The notes under the pieces were generated by a model. The model worked only from the letters and a program-made list of their open reading frames with translations. It did not search any database and was not told the origin of the DNA. A stretch of DNA of 64,000 nucleotides, from the NCBI RefSeq assembly GCF_003171675.1, contig NZ_QFZQ01000002.1:1-64000 (forward strand). Reading direction: 5' to 3'. This document shows, piece by piece, positions 44,570 to 54,231 of the stretch. The translations under genes and the position numbers were made by a program. The number at the start of each line of letters is the position of its first letter. The first letter of the stretch is position 1. This stretch comes from Reichenbachiella versicolor. Lineage in GTDB: Bacteria; Bacteroidota; Bacteroidia; Cytophagales; Cyclobacteriaceae.

Positions 44570-46492
44570 ATGGCTTTAGATTCAAAAATTCCGGAAGGAC
44601 CATTAGCTGAAAAATGGACTAAGCATAAGTTCAACATGAAGTTGGTCAACCCGGCGAACAAAAGAAAATATGACATTATCGTAGTTGGTACGGGTTTGGC
44701 CGGAGCGTCAGCTGCCGCTTCTCTTGGAGAGTTAGGATATAACGTAAAAGTTCTCTGTTTTCAAGATAGTCCTAGACGAGCTCACTCTATTGCAGCTCAA
44801 GGAGGTATTAATGCCGCTAAAAACTATCAAAACGATGGAGACTCAGTTTTCAGATTATTCTATGATACCATTAAAGGAGGTGACTATAGAGGTCGTGAAG
44901 CAAATATTCATAGGCTAGCAGAAGTATCTGTTAATATAATTGACCAATGTGTTGCTCAGGGTGTACCATTTGCCAGAGAATACGGAGGACTGCTTGACAA
45001 TAGGTCATTTGGTGGTGCTCAAGTATCCAGAACATTCTATGCTAGAGGACAAACTGGACAGCAGCTTTTATTAGGGGCCTACTCTGCTCTTTCTAAGCAA
45101 GTAAAAAAAGGAAACGTTGAGCTAATCACGAGGACGGAAATGCTCGATTTAGTCACTATAGATGGACAAGCAAGAGGTATCGTTACTAGAGACCTTCAGA
45201 CTGGAGAAATCAAATCTCATTCCGCGCATGCTGTTATGCTTGCTTCAGGTGGCTATGGCAATGTATTCTTCCTATCTACGAATGCAATGGGGTCAAATGT
45301 AACAGCTGCTTGGCGAGCACATAAGAAAGGAGCATTCTTTGGTAATCCTTGTTACACGCAGATTCACCCTACATGTATCCCTGTATCAGGTGATCATCAG
45401 TCTAAATTGACTCTGATGTCTGAATCTTTGAGAAACGATGGTAGAATTTGGGTACCAAAAGAGGCAAAGCCTGGATTGAAAGCAGTGGATGCTGCTAAAA
45501 TCCCTGAAGAAGACAGAGATTATTACTTAGAAAGAAAATACCCTGCCTTTGGGAATTTAGTACCTAGAGATGTGGCTTCTAGAAATGCAAAACAAATGTG
45601 TGATGAAGGTAGAGGTGTTGGAAATACTGGATTAGCTGTTTTTCTTGATTTCTCAGAAGCAATCAAGAGAGACGGTTACGAAACTATTAAAGCTAAGTAC
45701 GGTAACCTGTTTGATATGTATATGCAGATAACAGGTGATAATCCATATGAAATGCCTATGATGATCTACCCTGCTGTTCATTATACAATGGGCGGTTTAT
45801 GGGTTGACTATAACCTGATGACGACTATTCCTGGTTGTTACGCTCTTGGAGAATCTAACTTCTCTGACCACGGTGCTAATAGACTGGGAGCTTCCGCACT
45901 TATGCAAGGTTTGGCAGATGGTTATTTCGTTGCCCCATATACAGTTGGTGATTACTTGGCTAATATGCCTTATGATAAAATCCCTACTGACCATGAGGAG
46001 TTTAAGAAAGCAGAACAAGCTGTTAAAGAAAGAATAGAGAAGCTATTGAGCATCAATGGTACTAAAACAGTAGATGAATACCATAAAGAGTTAGGTAACA
46101 TCATGTGGGAGTATTGTGGAATGGCTCGTAACGAAGAGGGATTGACAAAAGCTAAAGGTTTAATCAAAGAACTTAGAGAAGATTTTTGGAAGAACGTCAA
46201 AGTTTTAGGTGATAATGACAATGTAAATATGTCACTTGAAAAAGCTGGACGTGTTGCTGATTTTCTAGAACTAGGTGAATTGATGATTGACGATGCCCAA
46301 AATAGAAAAGAGTCCTGCGGTGGTCACTTCAGAGAAGAGTCTCAAACTCCTGAAGGAGAAGCTTTGAGAATCGATGATGAATACTCTTATGTTGCAGCTT
46401 GGGAATTTATGGGTGAAGAGCTTGAATCTAAACTTCACAAAGAAGAATTGAAATTTGAAAACGTTAAACTAACTCAACGTAGTTATAAATAA
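44570..46492 (+). CDS. sdhA: Succinate dehydrogenase/fumarate reductase flavoprotein subunit
   Basis: The flavoprotein oxidises succinate to fumarate. The FAD dinucleotide fold [12 protein letters not shown] and the flavin-linking [12 protein letters not shown] are visible. Catalytic residues lie in H-P-T-C-I and R-D-V-A-S-R; M-G-G-L and [14 protein letters not shown] complete the site. At 640 residues it is the long form found with type B complexes. Confidence 0.97.
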   Translation: MALDSKIPEGPLAEKWTKHKFNMKLVNPANKRKYDIIVVGTGLAGASAAASLGELGYNVKVLCFQDSPRRAHSIAAQGGINAAKNYQNDGDSVFRLFYDTIKGGDYRGREANIHRLAEVSVNIIDQCVAQGVPFAREYGGLLDNRSFGGAQVSRTFYARGQTGQQLLLGAYSALSKQVKKGNVELITRTEMLDLVTIDGQARGIVTRDLQTGEIKSHSAHAVMLASGGYGNVFFLSTNAMGSNVTAAWRAHKKGAFFGNPCYTQIHPTCIPVSGDHQSKLTLMSESLRNDGRIWVPKEAKPGLKAVDAAKIPEEDRDYYLERKYPAFGNLVPRDVASRNAKQMCDEGRGVGNTGLAVFLDFSEAIKRDGYETIKAKYGNLFDMYMQITGDNPYEMPMMIYPAVHYTMGGLWVDYNLMTTIPGCYALGESNFSDHGANRLGASALMQGLADGYFVAPYTVGDYLANMPYDKIPTDHEEFKKAEQAVKERIEKLLSINGTKTVDEYHKELGNIMWEYCGMARNEEGLTKAKGLIKELREDFWKNVKVLGDNDNVNMSLEKAGRVADFLELGELMIDDAQNRKESCGGHFREESQTPEGEALRIDDEYSYVAAWEFMGEELESKLHKEELKFENVKLTQRSYK

Positions 46493-46501
46493 GGAATAGA
46501 T

Positions 46502-47254
46502 ATGAACATTACATTAAAAGTATGGAGACAGAACGGTCCTAAGGACAAGGGCGGTTTCGAAACTTATGACGTAAAAGATGTTTCGCCAGACATGTCATTC
46601 CTCGAGATGTTTGACGTTTTGAACATTGATCTTGAAAAGGATGGTAAGGAAGGTATTCATTTCGATCATGATTGTAGAGAAGGTATATGCGGAATGTGTT
46701 CTATGTATATCAATGGTAAACCACATGGGCCAAAAGATGCTGTAACAACTTGTCAACTTCATATGAGAAGTTTCAAAGATGGTGATACCATAGTTGTTGA
46801 GCCATGGAGAGCAGCTGCATTTCCAGTTATCAAAGATTTGATGGTTGATAGAACTTCTTTCGACAGAATCATGCAAGCTGGTGGATATGTTGATGTTAGT
46901 ACTGGAGGTGTTCCAGATGCTAATGAAATTCCGATTCCAAAAGTAGTAGCAGATGAAGCTATGGATGCGGCTCAATGTATTGGTTGTGGTGCCTGCGTGG
47001 CTGCATGTAAAAATGCTTCAGCTATGCTTTTCACTTCAGCTAAGGTTTCTCAATTGGCATTGCTTCCTCAGGGTCAAGTTGAAAGAAAAACTAGAGTAGA
47101 GAAAATGGTTGCACAAATGGAAGAAGAAGGATTTGGTAACTGTACTAATACAGGCGCTTGTTCTGCTGTTTGTCCTAAAGAAATCAGTCTGGAACATATA
47201 GCTAGAATGAATAGAGAATATCTTTCTGCTAAAGTTTCATCTACGAATGTATAA
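46502..47254 (+). CDS. sdhB: Succinate dehydrogenase/fumarate reductase iron-sulfur subunit
   Basis: Three cluster motifs are present. The 2Fe-2S loop is C-R-E-G-I-C-G-M-C with a distal Cys in T-T-C-Q-L-H, the 4Fe-4S motif is [11 protein letters not shown], and the 3Fe-4S motif is C-T-N-T-G-A-C with C-P-K-E-I. The length is 250 residues. It lies nine bases after sdhA and closes the operon. Confidence 0.97.
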   Translation: MNITLKVWRQNGPKDKGGFETYDVKDVSPDMSFLEMFDVLNIDLEKDGKEGIHFDHDCREGICGMCSMYINGKPHGPKDAVTTCQLHMRSFKDGDTIVVEPWRAAAFPVIKDLMVDRTSFDRIMQAGGYVDVSTGGVPDANEIPIPKVVADEAMDAAQCIGCGACVAACKNASAMLFTSAKVSQLALLPQGQVERKTRVEKMVAQMEEEGFGNCTNTGACSAVCPKEISLEHIARMNREYLSAKVSSTNV

Positions 47255-47276
47255 GAATTTTAGCAAGTAAAAATAG

Positions 47277-47304
47277 AAGCCATCTTGAATTATCAAGATG
47301 GCTT
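47277..47304 (+). terminator. Intrinsic terminator of sdhCAB
   Basis: A perfect 12-bp stem (47277-47288 with 47293-47304) around ATTA is followed by a T-rich run, 22 bases after the sdhB stop. Confidence 0.92.
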
Positions 47305-47418
47305 TTTTATTTATCTACAAAAATTGAACTACACTCGATTTACAATAGACTATTTGAATTAGTCAAAAATACTAAGACTTAGGAAATCCAAATTTGCAAG
47401 AGCTGATAGGCAGTAACT

Positions 47419-48309
47419 TTAAAATGTCTTTTTTAGTACTTTGTCGGAAAGCTCTACTAAAAAGTCAGATATGCCTTCATGAGTGGCAAAAATGGCTCCC
47501 TGAGTATTCATAAATGTTGACTCAGATTGATTTAAATGAAGCGTATTTCCGTAGCCATTACACACATATGCGTTTACTTCTTCGAAAAAAACTCTTACTG
47601 CTGCATAATCCCAAATACTTCCACAACCTAGGTTCTTCTTTGGGAATTTAAAAAAACAACCTCTACCTGAAGCGATTAGTTCTAATACGTTTACAACTCC
47701 TCCAAAGCCTCGTTGGTAAGAAATAACCATTCCAGTTTCACTGGCATAATGTTCTAGTTCAGTCTTAACGAAGTCAAAATACGACTCACTTTCAAAACTA
47801 TTGCCAGTAAATACATCAATTATATTCGTTTCATTAGAAGCCAAATTGATAGGTAAACCATTTTTTTTCAGCCCATCTCCAATAATAGCACTATAGACGT
47901 CTTGTTGATCTGGAACTACAGCTACACCAATAACTGAATTGCCTTGCTTAGATATTAGCCCTATTGAAACTGCATACCCTTTGCGTTGTTCTGTAAAAGG
48001 TAAAGTACCATCGATAGGATCTATACACCAAAAAAAATCTTTTTCCAGTCTCGACTGATCATCGGTAGTCTCCTCCATTAATAGTCCCAAATCATATTTA
48101 CGCATGGAATCAGAAAGCACATCAATAATCAGCTTTTCTGATTTGATATCCACTTCAGTTACAACTTGAGATGCTAAAGAGTCTCCTCCTGCTTTACTCT
48201 CTTTCGCATAGCTCTTACCTACTTTTGATTGAATATATTGAGAAGCTATATTACCAGCTGTTATTGCCAGTTCACAAAGCTCTTCGAAATGCTGCTGCTT
48301 AAGTACCAC
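47419..48309 (-). CDS. Inositol-monophosphatase-family phosphatase
   Basis: The 296-residue protein keeps the Mg/Li-sensitive phosphatase motifs: M-E-E-T-T-D for E-E, W-C-I-D-P-I-D-G-T-L-P-F and G-S-I-W-D-Y-A-A near the C-terminus. CysQ and IMPase subgroups cannot be separated safely by eye. The frame starts at GTG 48309, because a stop lies just upstream and no earlier ATG exists. It follows the kinase gene by nine bases, so a kinase/phosphatase pair acting on one small molecule is plausible. Confidence 0.9.
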   Translation of the reverse strand: MVLKQQHFEELCELAITAGNIASQYIQSKVGKSYAKESKAGGDSLASQVVTEVDIKSEKLIIDVLSDSMRKYDLGLLMEETTDDQSRLEKDFFWCIDPIDGTLPFTEQRKGYAVSIGLISKQGNSVIGVAVVPDQQDVYSAIIGDGLKKNGLPINLASNETNIIDVFTGNSFESESYFDFVKTELEHYASETGMVISYQRGFGGVVNVLELIASGRGCFFKFPKKNLGCGSIWDYAAVRVFFEEVNAYVCNGYGNTLHLNQSESTFMNTQGAIFATHEGISDFLVELSDKVLKKTF

Positions 48310-48318
48310 TATACAAGA

Positions 48319-49293
48319 TTACTTTAAGTTTAGTTCATTTATTACTTCATTCGTAAGGTTGGTACTGTAAGAATGCATCTTCCAATGTCCGGGGCTCCAT
48401 CCATCTAAAAAACGACAAAAATCAGCCCAAGCATATTTATATAGGAACCTCCATTCATCGATAAGTAGATGTATTTCATTAGATATTAGACTGCCTTTCA
48501 AAGCTACTTCAAGTTGATTAAAATAGTAATCAAGCAATTCTAACTCGTATTGCTGACATTCATCCTCATTTAAACAACTGCTTATAAAGTACACAACATC
48601 TTTTATCCCGCACCCTTCACCCACATATTGAAAATCGACAGCTGCTACCCTACCATTTTCTGAAAAACAAAAATTTGCAACCTTAGCATCACCATGAACT
48701 AAAGTCTTATAGGTTGCCTGATTTAACTTTTCATCAATAGCATAAGCGGCATTTTTAAGTGACTTGTTTTTCATTGCTTTATATTCATCAGGACGAGTAG
48801 TAAGATGCCAATATGTGCCTATTCTCCATAGATTTTTAGGTTTTTCTCCAAACATAGTTCCATGAAAGTTCGCTAACCACACTAAGCAATTTTTCATCTC
48901 TTCGAGAGTAACTCGACTTTTTCTTAGAGAAAACCCTACAGCATTTAAATCTTCTAATATTAGGAATATTTCATTGTCCTGACTGGAAGAATAATACAAC
49001 TCTGGAATTTTCCAATCGTCATGAGAAAGCTTTACTTGACTTAAGTACCAAGATGACTCTACATAATAAGACTTAATTTTTCTTTTATGAGAAAACTCTG
49101 TGTTCCACCCTCTAGGGTGATTAGTTTGATCAGGAAATTCTATGTGTTTTACAATAATCGAAGAAGCTTTAAACCCTTCTATATAGCACCTATAAATATA
49201 TCCATATCCACTCCACAGTTCCTGAATAGTATTTATAGAAACAACAGAAGTCACATTTAAAGATTGTATAATTTTTGCTTCAATATTCTTCAT
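48319..49293 (-). CDS. APH/ecdysteroid-kinase-like small-molecule kinase
   Basis: This 324-residue protein has a kinase-like fold. The nucleotide-binding N-lobe ends L-I-L-E-D-L-N, the Brenner motif is [12 protein letters not shown], and the metal-binding Asp is in [16 protein letters not shown]. This layout matches the aminoglycoside-phosphotransferase/choline-kinase/EcKinase clan, probably acting on a small alcohol or sugar rather than an antibiotic. It is the first gene of a two-gene unit with the IMPase-like phosphatase. Confidence 0.88.
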   Translation of the reverse strand: MKNIEAKIIQSLNVTSVVSINTIQELWSGYGYIYRCYIEGFKASSIIVKHIEFPDQTNHPRGWNTEFSHKRKIKSYYVESSWYLSQVKLSHDDWKIPELYYSSSQDNEIFLILEDLNAVGFSLRKSRVTLEEMKNCLVWLANFHGTMFGEKPKNLWRIGTYWHLTTRPDEYKAMKNKSLKNAAYAIDEKLNQATYKTLVHGDAKVANFCFSENGRVAAVDFQYVGEGCGIKDVVYFISSCLNEDECQQYELELLDYYFNQLEVALKGSLISNEIHLLIDEWRFLYKYAWADFCRFLDGWSPGHWKMHSYSTNLTNEVINELNLK

Positions 49294-49422
49294 ATTTCAT
49301 TCGAAACTATGGTGGCTTTAAGAAATTAACATAAAGATAATTTGATTGAAATATTACTCATTTAATAGGATTAGTTCTACATTCACATCCTTAATCAGCA
49401 ATTATTATCTAAACCTTTAAAA

Positions 49423-49608
49423 ATGAAGTCGTCAACACTCTTCAATTACCTCCTATCCCTAATAATCCTTGTAACTATTCTATTGCTCTCTTCATGTACT
49501 AGTAGTCGAAAGACAGTAGTAGCTGGAAATAATGTAGTAATGGATAAAGCAGGAAAAGTATACAGACAAGAAACTAATAACCAAGCCATGTACACAGTGA
49601 TAAAATAA
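49423..49608 (+). CDS. Small lipoprotein, unknown
   Basis: The 61-residue protein has a hydrophobic signal segment and lipobox L-L-S-S-C (Cys25), followed by a short polar tail with V-M-D-K-A-G-K-V-Y-R. The composition fits a real small lipoprotein. No family is recognised. Its stop codon lies two bases from the convergent histone-deacetylase-family gene. Confidence 0.6.
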   Translation: MKSSTLFNYLLSLIILVTILLLSSCTSSRKTVVAGNNVVMDKAGKVYRQETNNQAMYTVIK

Positions 49609-49610
49609 TG

Positions 49611-50513
49611 TTAAAAATATATTTCTTGTGCTAGACGAAACGTATTTGCATGAGATTCGATAATTAACTTAATTTCCTGAGAATACCCGCCGCCCATACA
49701 GGCTACTAATGGCAGCTCTCTTGATTTAAAGTATTGTAATACCATTCGATCTCTTTCTTTACATCCTTCGATAGTAACATCAAGTCTACCCAATTTATCG
49801 GTGGAAAGGATATCTACGCCCGATTGATAAAAAACAAATTCTGGTTTAAATGACTCTACCACTTTACTCAAATTGTATTGAAGAGTAGACAGATAAAGCT
49901 CATCAGCGCAACCATCCGCGAGACCAATGTCAAGATCACTTTGTTCCTTATGCATTGGGTAATTTTTTTCTCCATGCATACTAAAAGTAAAAACTTGGTC
50001 ATTATCATGAAATATCTCTGCTGAACCATTCCCTTGATGAACATCAAGGTCTAAAACCAATACCCGATCAACCAAGTTGTTTTCTATTAGGTACATTGAT
50101 GCAATTGCTTGATCATTTAGCAAGCAAAAGCCCTCTCCTCTATCAGAAAACGCGTGATGAGTACCTCCTGCAATATTCATGGCCATTCCATATTTCAAAG
50201 CAAAATCGACACACTGAATAGTTCCTCCAGCTATATTAATTTCACGATCAACCAATTCCTTAGATAACGGAAACCCTGTTTTTCTAATTTCTGAAGCAGT
50301 TAAATCTAGCCCACGCAAACGACGCCAATATTCTTCAGTATGAACACATATAATTTCAGAATCAAAAGCATCTCTGGGCTCGAAAAGTGAATCCTCTTCA
50401 ATTGTACCCTCATGCAAAAGTTGTTGAGGGAGTAATTCATACTTTATCATCGGAAAACGATGATTTTCAGGTAAAGGGTGACAGTATTTTTTTGACCAAG
50501 CGACCTTTAACAT
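49611..50513 (-). CDS. Histone-deacetylase-family (AcuC/class II-like) amidohydrolase
   Basis: The 300-residue zinc hydrolase has G-G-T-H-H-A-F (catalytic tandem His), L-D-L-D-V-H-Q-G-N-G (zinc Asp and His), a second zinc Asp in Y-Q-S-G-V-D-I-L, and the C-terminal G-G-G-Y. The zinc-ligand and catalytic His set is therefore complete. Bacterial members deacetylate acetyl-lysine, acetylpolyamines or acetoin-related substrates; the substrate cannot be read here. It has no signal peptide. Confidence 0.93.
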   Translation of the reverse strand: MLKVAWSKKYCHPLPENHRFPMIKYELLPQQLLHEGTIEEDSLFEPRDAFDSEIICVHTEEYWRRLRGLDLTASEIRKTGFPLSKELVDREINIAGGTIQCVDFALKYGMAMNIAGGTHHAFSDRGEGFCLLNDQAIASMYLIENNLVDRVLVLDLDVHQGNGSAEIFHDNDQVFTFSMHGEKNYPMHKEQSDLDIGLADGCADELYLSTLQYNLSKVVESFKPEFVFYQSGVDILSTDKLGRLDVTIEGCKERDRMVLQYFKSRELPLVACMGGGYSQEIKLIIESHANTFRLAQEIYF

Positions 50514-50599
50514 TCTTTAACTATTAGGCGTGCAACTATCTCTACCTTTTCTCCATTTAAGGAGTATAGTTTTTCATTCATAGTTATAGTTTAGTTAGT

Positions 50600-50635
50600 A
50601 AATGACCAATATACCGGACGGGGATTTGGTCATTT
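50600..50635. terminator. Inverted repeat at the 3' end of the PBP1A gene
   Basis: AAATGACCAA (50600-50609) pairs with TTGGTCATTT (50626-50635), with the PBP1A stop codon inside the right arm. On the minus strand the following sequence is not T-rich, so termination may be weak. Confidence 0.4.
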
Positions 50636-52930
50636 TTTCTTTTTGAATAACTTTTTCAGAAAACCATCCTTTTCTTCATCATCACCGTCTTCTTCATAAT
50701 TTTTTTCCTTGAGCTCTTTTTTCTGAAATATTTTCTGAACGATAGTTTGCTCTTTTATTGGCTCACAATTCAATTCATCTTGCCATTCAATAGGGAGTTT
50801 TCGGAACTTTGCTTGAGTATAATAGTTAAAATCACTGGATTCATTCATTGAAGCATACATTTCACCAAAAATAGGTAAGGCTGAATTTGCTCCCTGCCCT
50901 ACTTTAGTATCTTTAAAACGAATAGAATAGGTATCAGCGCCTACCCAATTCACACTAATCAGTCTAGGTGTCACTCCTATAAACCAACCGTCCCGGTTGG
51001 ATTGAGTAGTTCCAGTTTTACCACCAATGTCATTAGTTAAACTGTATTTCCACCTCAATCTACTAGCGGTTCCATCAGAACTTGTTACGGACTTTAGCAG
51101 CTCCTTCATGATGGCATATGTGTAATCATTTATTACTTTCTCTCCTTCGTCTGCTTTATACCTATATAGTACTTTACCATTTTTATCTTCTATAGACTCA
51201 ACCATATACGGAGTAACAGGAACACCTCCATTAGTGAATATAGTATAAGCTTTGGCCAATTCTATCATTGACAATTGAGCAGTCCCTAATGCTAATGAAG
51301 GAACCTCAGGAAGTATACTCTCAATGCCCGACATATGTGCCAAATCAACTACTCTAGCCACCCCCACATCTTCCATAAGTTTCACAGCTACGGTATTAAT
51401 GGACTTGCTTAATGCATATTGCATGGACAAGAATTTATCTTCGTAATCATCTGAATCATTACTTGGAGTCCACTCTTCAAAGTTTTTATATGTCACTGTT
51501 TTTGCGGAAATATGATCACAAGGATCCTTACCATTCTCCAAAGCAGCAGCATAAACAAATGGTTTGAATACTGAGCCTACTTGTCTTTTACTTTGCTCTA
51601 TGTGATCATATTTAAAAGTATTAAAATCAATTCCGCCTAACCAAGTTTTAATAGCTCCAGATTGACCATGAATACTTATGGATCCTGCATTAAGCATTTT
51701 TACATAATGCATCAAACTATCAATTTGACTAGCTACAACAGACTTGTATTTACCTTGATCTAACCATGTCATCCCATACTTTCGTTTCATTTTTTCCAAA
51801 ATCTCAGCACTACTTAACCCCTGCTGCTCCCAATTCTTATATGGTCTACTATTGATTATTAGTTTGTACCTCCAATCTTTATCAAACCAAATAGCTTCCT
51901 TACCCCAATTTTTTTCAAACTGCTTTTGTAACGAGCTCATGTGCTTGATCATTCCTTGTTCTGCAAGGCGTTGCATTTTTGAATCAAGCGTGGTGTGCAC
52001 TATCAATCCATCTGTATGAATATTAACATCAAGATTGTTTCTTTTAATTATGTCTTTAGCCTCTTTTTTAACTTGTTCTAAAAAGTAAGGAGCTACCATT
52101 CTCTTATTACGAGAATTGTAATCTAGAACTGTAGACTTAGTTTTTAGCTCCGTAAATTGCTCTTGACTTAAAAAACCATGCTTTACCATCAAAGCCAAAA
52201 CTGTATTGCGACGACTTTGTGATTTGTCAGGAAACAAACGCGGGTTATATGTATGATTGGCCTTTAAACTTCCTATCAAGGTAGCCGATTCTAACAAAGA
52301 CAGTTGATTAACAGACTTCCTAAAAAAACGTTGAGAAGCACTTTCTATTCCATACGTATTATCTGGAAACGAAACGGTATTAAGATACAGCGTAAGGATT
52401 TGTTCCTTTGAATATAAACTTTCCAACCTATAGGCTGTGATTACTTCCTTGATTTTTGAAATTGCTAAGTCGAATTTTGTGTATCGTTCGCGTGGGAATA
52501 GATTCTTAGCCAACTGCTGCGATATAGTACTTCCTCCTCCTCCTGAACGCTGTTGCATGATAATGGTCTTCACTAAGACCCTTCCCCAACTCCGATAATC
52601 CAACCCATGATGTGAAAAGAAACGACTATCCTCAGTAGAAACTAAGGCTTCAATTAAATGTTGAGGGATTTTATCGTAGGTAACTGAAGTTCTATCAATT
52701 AGAAAAAATTTACCTATATCAAAACCCTGATGATCTTTTATAATGGTTGACTGAGCGTTAGATATTTTTTTTAGGTCTTCCTTATTGGGCAATACTCCAA
52801 ATAGGCCAACATAAATGCTACAAAAAAACAGAAAAACAATTGCCAATAAAGCAAATACAAGTCTAATAAGTACTTTGATTAACAGTAATCGACGATATTT
52901 CTTTTGCTTCTCTTTTTTAATACTTGACAT
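50630..52930 (-). CDS. Bifunctional penicillin-binding protein 1A
   Basis: After a cytoplasmic basic tail and a membrane helix (about 18-44), a GT51 glycosyltransferase domain follows with E100 in S-T-E-D-S-R-F-F and G-G-G-S-T-I-S-Q-Q-L-A-K-N-L. The transpeptidase has nucleophile S453 in G-S-V-F-K-P-F, S-K-S-I-N-T (S510) and G-G-K-T-G-T-T. The protein polymerises and cross-links peptidoglycan in the periplasm. It ends in a charged Lys/Glu tail. Its start lies only 12 bases after a terminator that follows the TPR gene, so its expression may depend on read-through or on an internal promoter. Confidence 0.96.
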   Translation of the reverse strand: MSSIKKEKQKKYRRLLLIKVLIRLVFALLAIVFLFFCSIYVGLFGVLPNKEDLKKISNAQSTIIKDHQGFDIGKFFLIDRTSVTYDKIPQHLIEALVSTEDSRFFSHHGLDYRSWGRVLVKTIIMQQRSGGGGSTISQQLAKNLFPRERYTKFDLAISKIKEVITAYRLESLYSKEQILTLYLNTVSFPDNTYGIESASQRFFRKSVNQLSLLESATLIGSLKANHTYNPRLFPDKSQSRRNTVLALMVKHGFLSQEQFTELKTKSTVLDYNSRNKRMVAPYFLEQVKKEAKDIIKRNNLDVNIHTDGLIVHTTLDSKMQRLAEQGMIKHMSSLQKQFEKNWGKEAIWFDKDWRYKLIINSRPYKNWEQQGLSSAEILEKMKRKYGMTWLDQGKYKSVVASQIDSLMHYVKMLNAGSISIHGQSGAIKTWLGGIDFNTFKYDHIEQSKRQVGSVFKPFVYAAALENGKDPCDHISAKTVTYKNFEEWTPSNDSDDYEDKFLSMQYALSKSINTVAVKLMEDVGVARVVDLAHMSGIESILPEVPSLALGTAQLSMIELAKAYTIFTNGGVPVTPYMVESIEDKNGKVLYRYKADEGEKVINDYTYAIMKELLKSVTSSDGTASRLRWKYSLTNDIGGKTGTTQSNRDGWFIGVTPRLISVNWVGADTYSIRFKDTKVGQGANSALPIFGEMYASMNESSDFNYYTQAKFRKLPIEWQDELNCEPIKEQTIVQKIFQKKELKEKNYEEDGDDEEKDGFLKKLFKKKK

Positions 52931-52942
52931 ACTGGTTTGAAC

Positions 52943-52976
52943 AAAAAAAAACCGTTCTGACGTTTCAGAACGGTTT
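52943..52976 (-). terminator. Strong terminator/attenuator between the TPR gene and PBP1A
   Basis: Read on the minus strand, a perfect 12-bp stem (52965-52976 with 52949-52960) and a four-base loop are followed by a long T-run (52943-52950). The PBP1A ATG begins 12 bases further on. Confidence 0.9.
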
Positions 52977-52995
52977 CAACAAATTTCTATAATTC

Positions 52996-54198
52996 TTATT
53001 GAGCGCCTTCTTTCGCTTCTATTTTCTCTACTTCAGCCATTGCCTTTTCAGCCTCGTCATACATCTTCAATGAAGTATAGATTGACTGTAAGGTAGACCA
53101 AGCCGTAACGTCATTAGGTTTATTAGTCACTACATTTTGAAAATAAGGTAAAGCATTCTTTAAATCACCTTTCGCCTTTTCCTCTAATGCAGGACCTTGT
53201 TTCTGATATGTTTTTAAATCCATCGCTCTAGCTTCATCTAAATAAACCTTTGCCTTATTCACATAGATAGCACCTAAATTAAAATTGCCTACATAATTGT
53301 TAGGCTCTAAAGCGATGGCATCATTATAGCTCTTAATTGCCAAGTCAAATTTAGTTGCTGCTTTATCTTTATCTCCATCCTCTATAAACTTACTACCTAG
53401 ATTATCATACAACACGGCTAAATTTAAATGATTTTGAACTACAGAAGGATCGTTAGCTAAAGCCATTTTAAGCTTAGTTTCAGCTTCTTCCAATTTATTC
53501 AATACGATCAAAATAGTCAGCTCTTCGTTGATAAAGGTCTTATTATCAGGATACTTTTCTTTTGCTTCTTGTACTAATACTAAAGCCTCTTCATTGTTTT
53601 CTTCTACTCTTTCAAAATAGACCAAAGATTGATATGCTGACTCAGGAATCATATAGTTGTCCTTCATTAACATATAATATTTCTTAGCTTTGGTATAGTC
53701 TTCCATTTGCTGAGCTACCGCTCCAGCATAATACATTGTAACAGAATCAGTCGGCTTTACTATCAACCCTTTTTCAAAGTTTCCTAAAGCAGTTTCCAAA
53801 TCCTCTTTATTATATGCTTGCTGAGCTTGATCCATAAAGTGTCCCCAAAGACCATCATAGTTCAAAGAAGCGTTAATAGCTGTCAAGTCATTTGGTTTAG
53901 CCATTTCTGATACCTTGGTGTAAGCCTCTGCAGCCTTTTGAATGGCATCTGGATCTAAAGAACTAACTGCCATATCACTACTTGTAGCAATGGCCTTATA
54001 AATCTGACCTTTGATATACCAAGATTTGGCCTTTCCTGCATTCTTTGGATTTTCCAAAGCTAAATCAATCTCTGCTTTTGCATTGATTAGATCATTTTTA
54101 TCTAAATAAGCTTGCGCTTTGCTAGTAGAGCCTTTTTGTGCCCAAGCACTTACACTTACCAACAGTGCTAATGCCAATACGTAAAATCTATTCATCAT
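52996..54198 (-). CDS. Secreted tetratricopeptide-repeat protein
   Basis: The 400-residue protein (ATG at 54198; a nine-codon upstream extension without signal-peptide character is rejected) has a signal peptide ending V-S-A-W-A-Q. About six to seven TPR units follow, such as S-W-Y-I-K-G-Q-I-Y, N-L-A-V-L-Y-D-N-L-G and G-N-F-N-L-G-A-I-Y-V-N-K-A. TPR proteins act as periplasmic scaffolds. The gene follows gyrA directly. Its position next to PBP1A could suggest a cell-wall role, but this is inference. Confidence 0.88.
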   Translation of the reverse strand: MMNRFYVLALALLVSVSAWAQKGSTSKAQAYLDKNDLINAKAEIDLALENPKNAGKAKSWYIKGQIYKAIATSSDMAVSSLDPDAIQKAAEAYTKVSEMAKPNDLTAINASLNYDGLWGHFMDQAQQAYNKEDLETALGNFEKGLIVKPTDSVTMYYAGAVAQQMEDYTKAKKYYMLMKDNYMIPESAYQSLVYFERVEENNEEALVLVQEAKEKYPDNKTFINEELTILIVLNKLEEAETKLKMALANDPSVVQNHLNLAVLYDNLGSKFIEDGDKDKAATKFDLAIKSYNDAIALEPNNYVGNFNLGAIYVNKAKVYLDEARAMDLKTYQKQGPALEEKAKGDLKNALPYFQNVVTNKPNDVTAWSTLQSIYTSLKMYDEAEKAMAEVEKIEAKEGAQ

Positions 54199-54231
54199 TT
54201 TAAAGTTAAAAGACAGCCTAAGCAATCTATT

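Noticed and set aside
48319-49293. Aminoglycoside resistance from the APH-like kinase
   Set aside because: Only the general kinase motifs are shared; the pairing with an IMPase-like enzyme points to metabolism.
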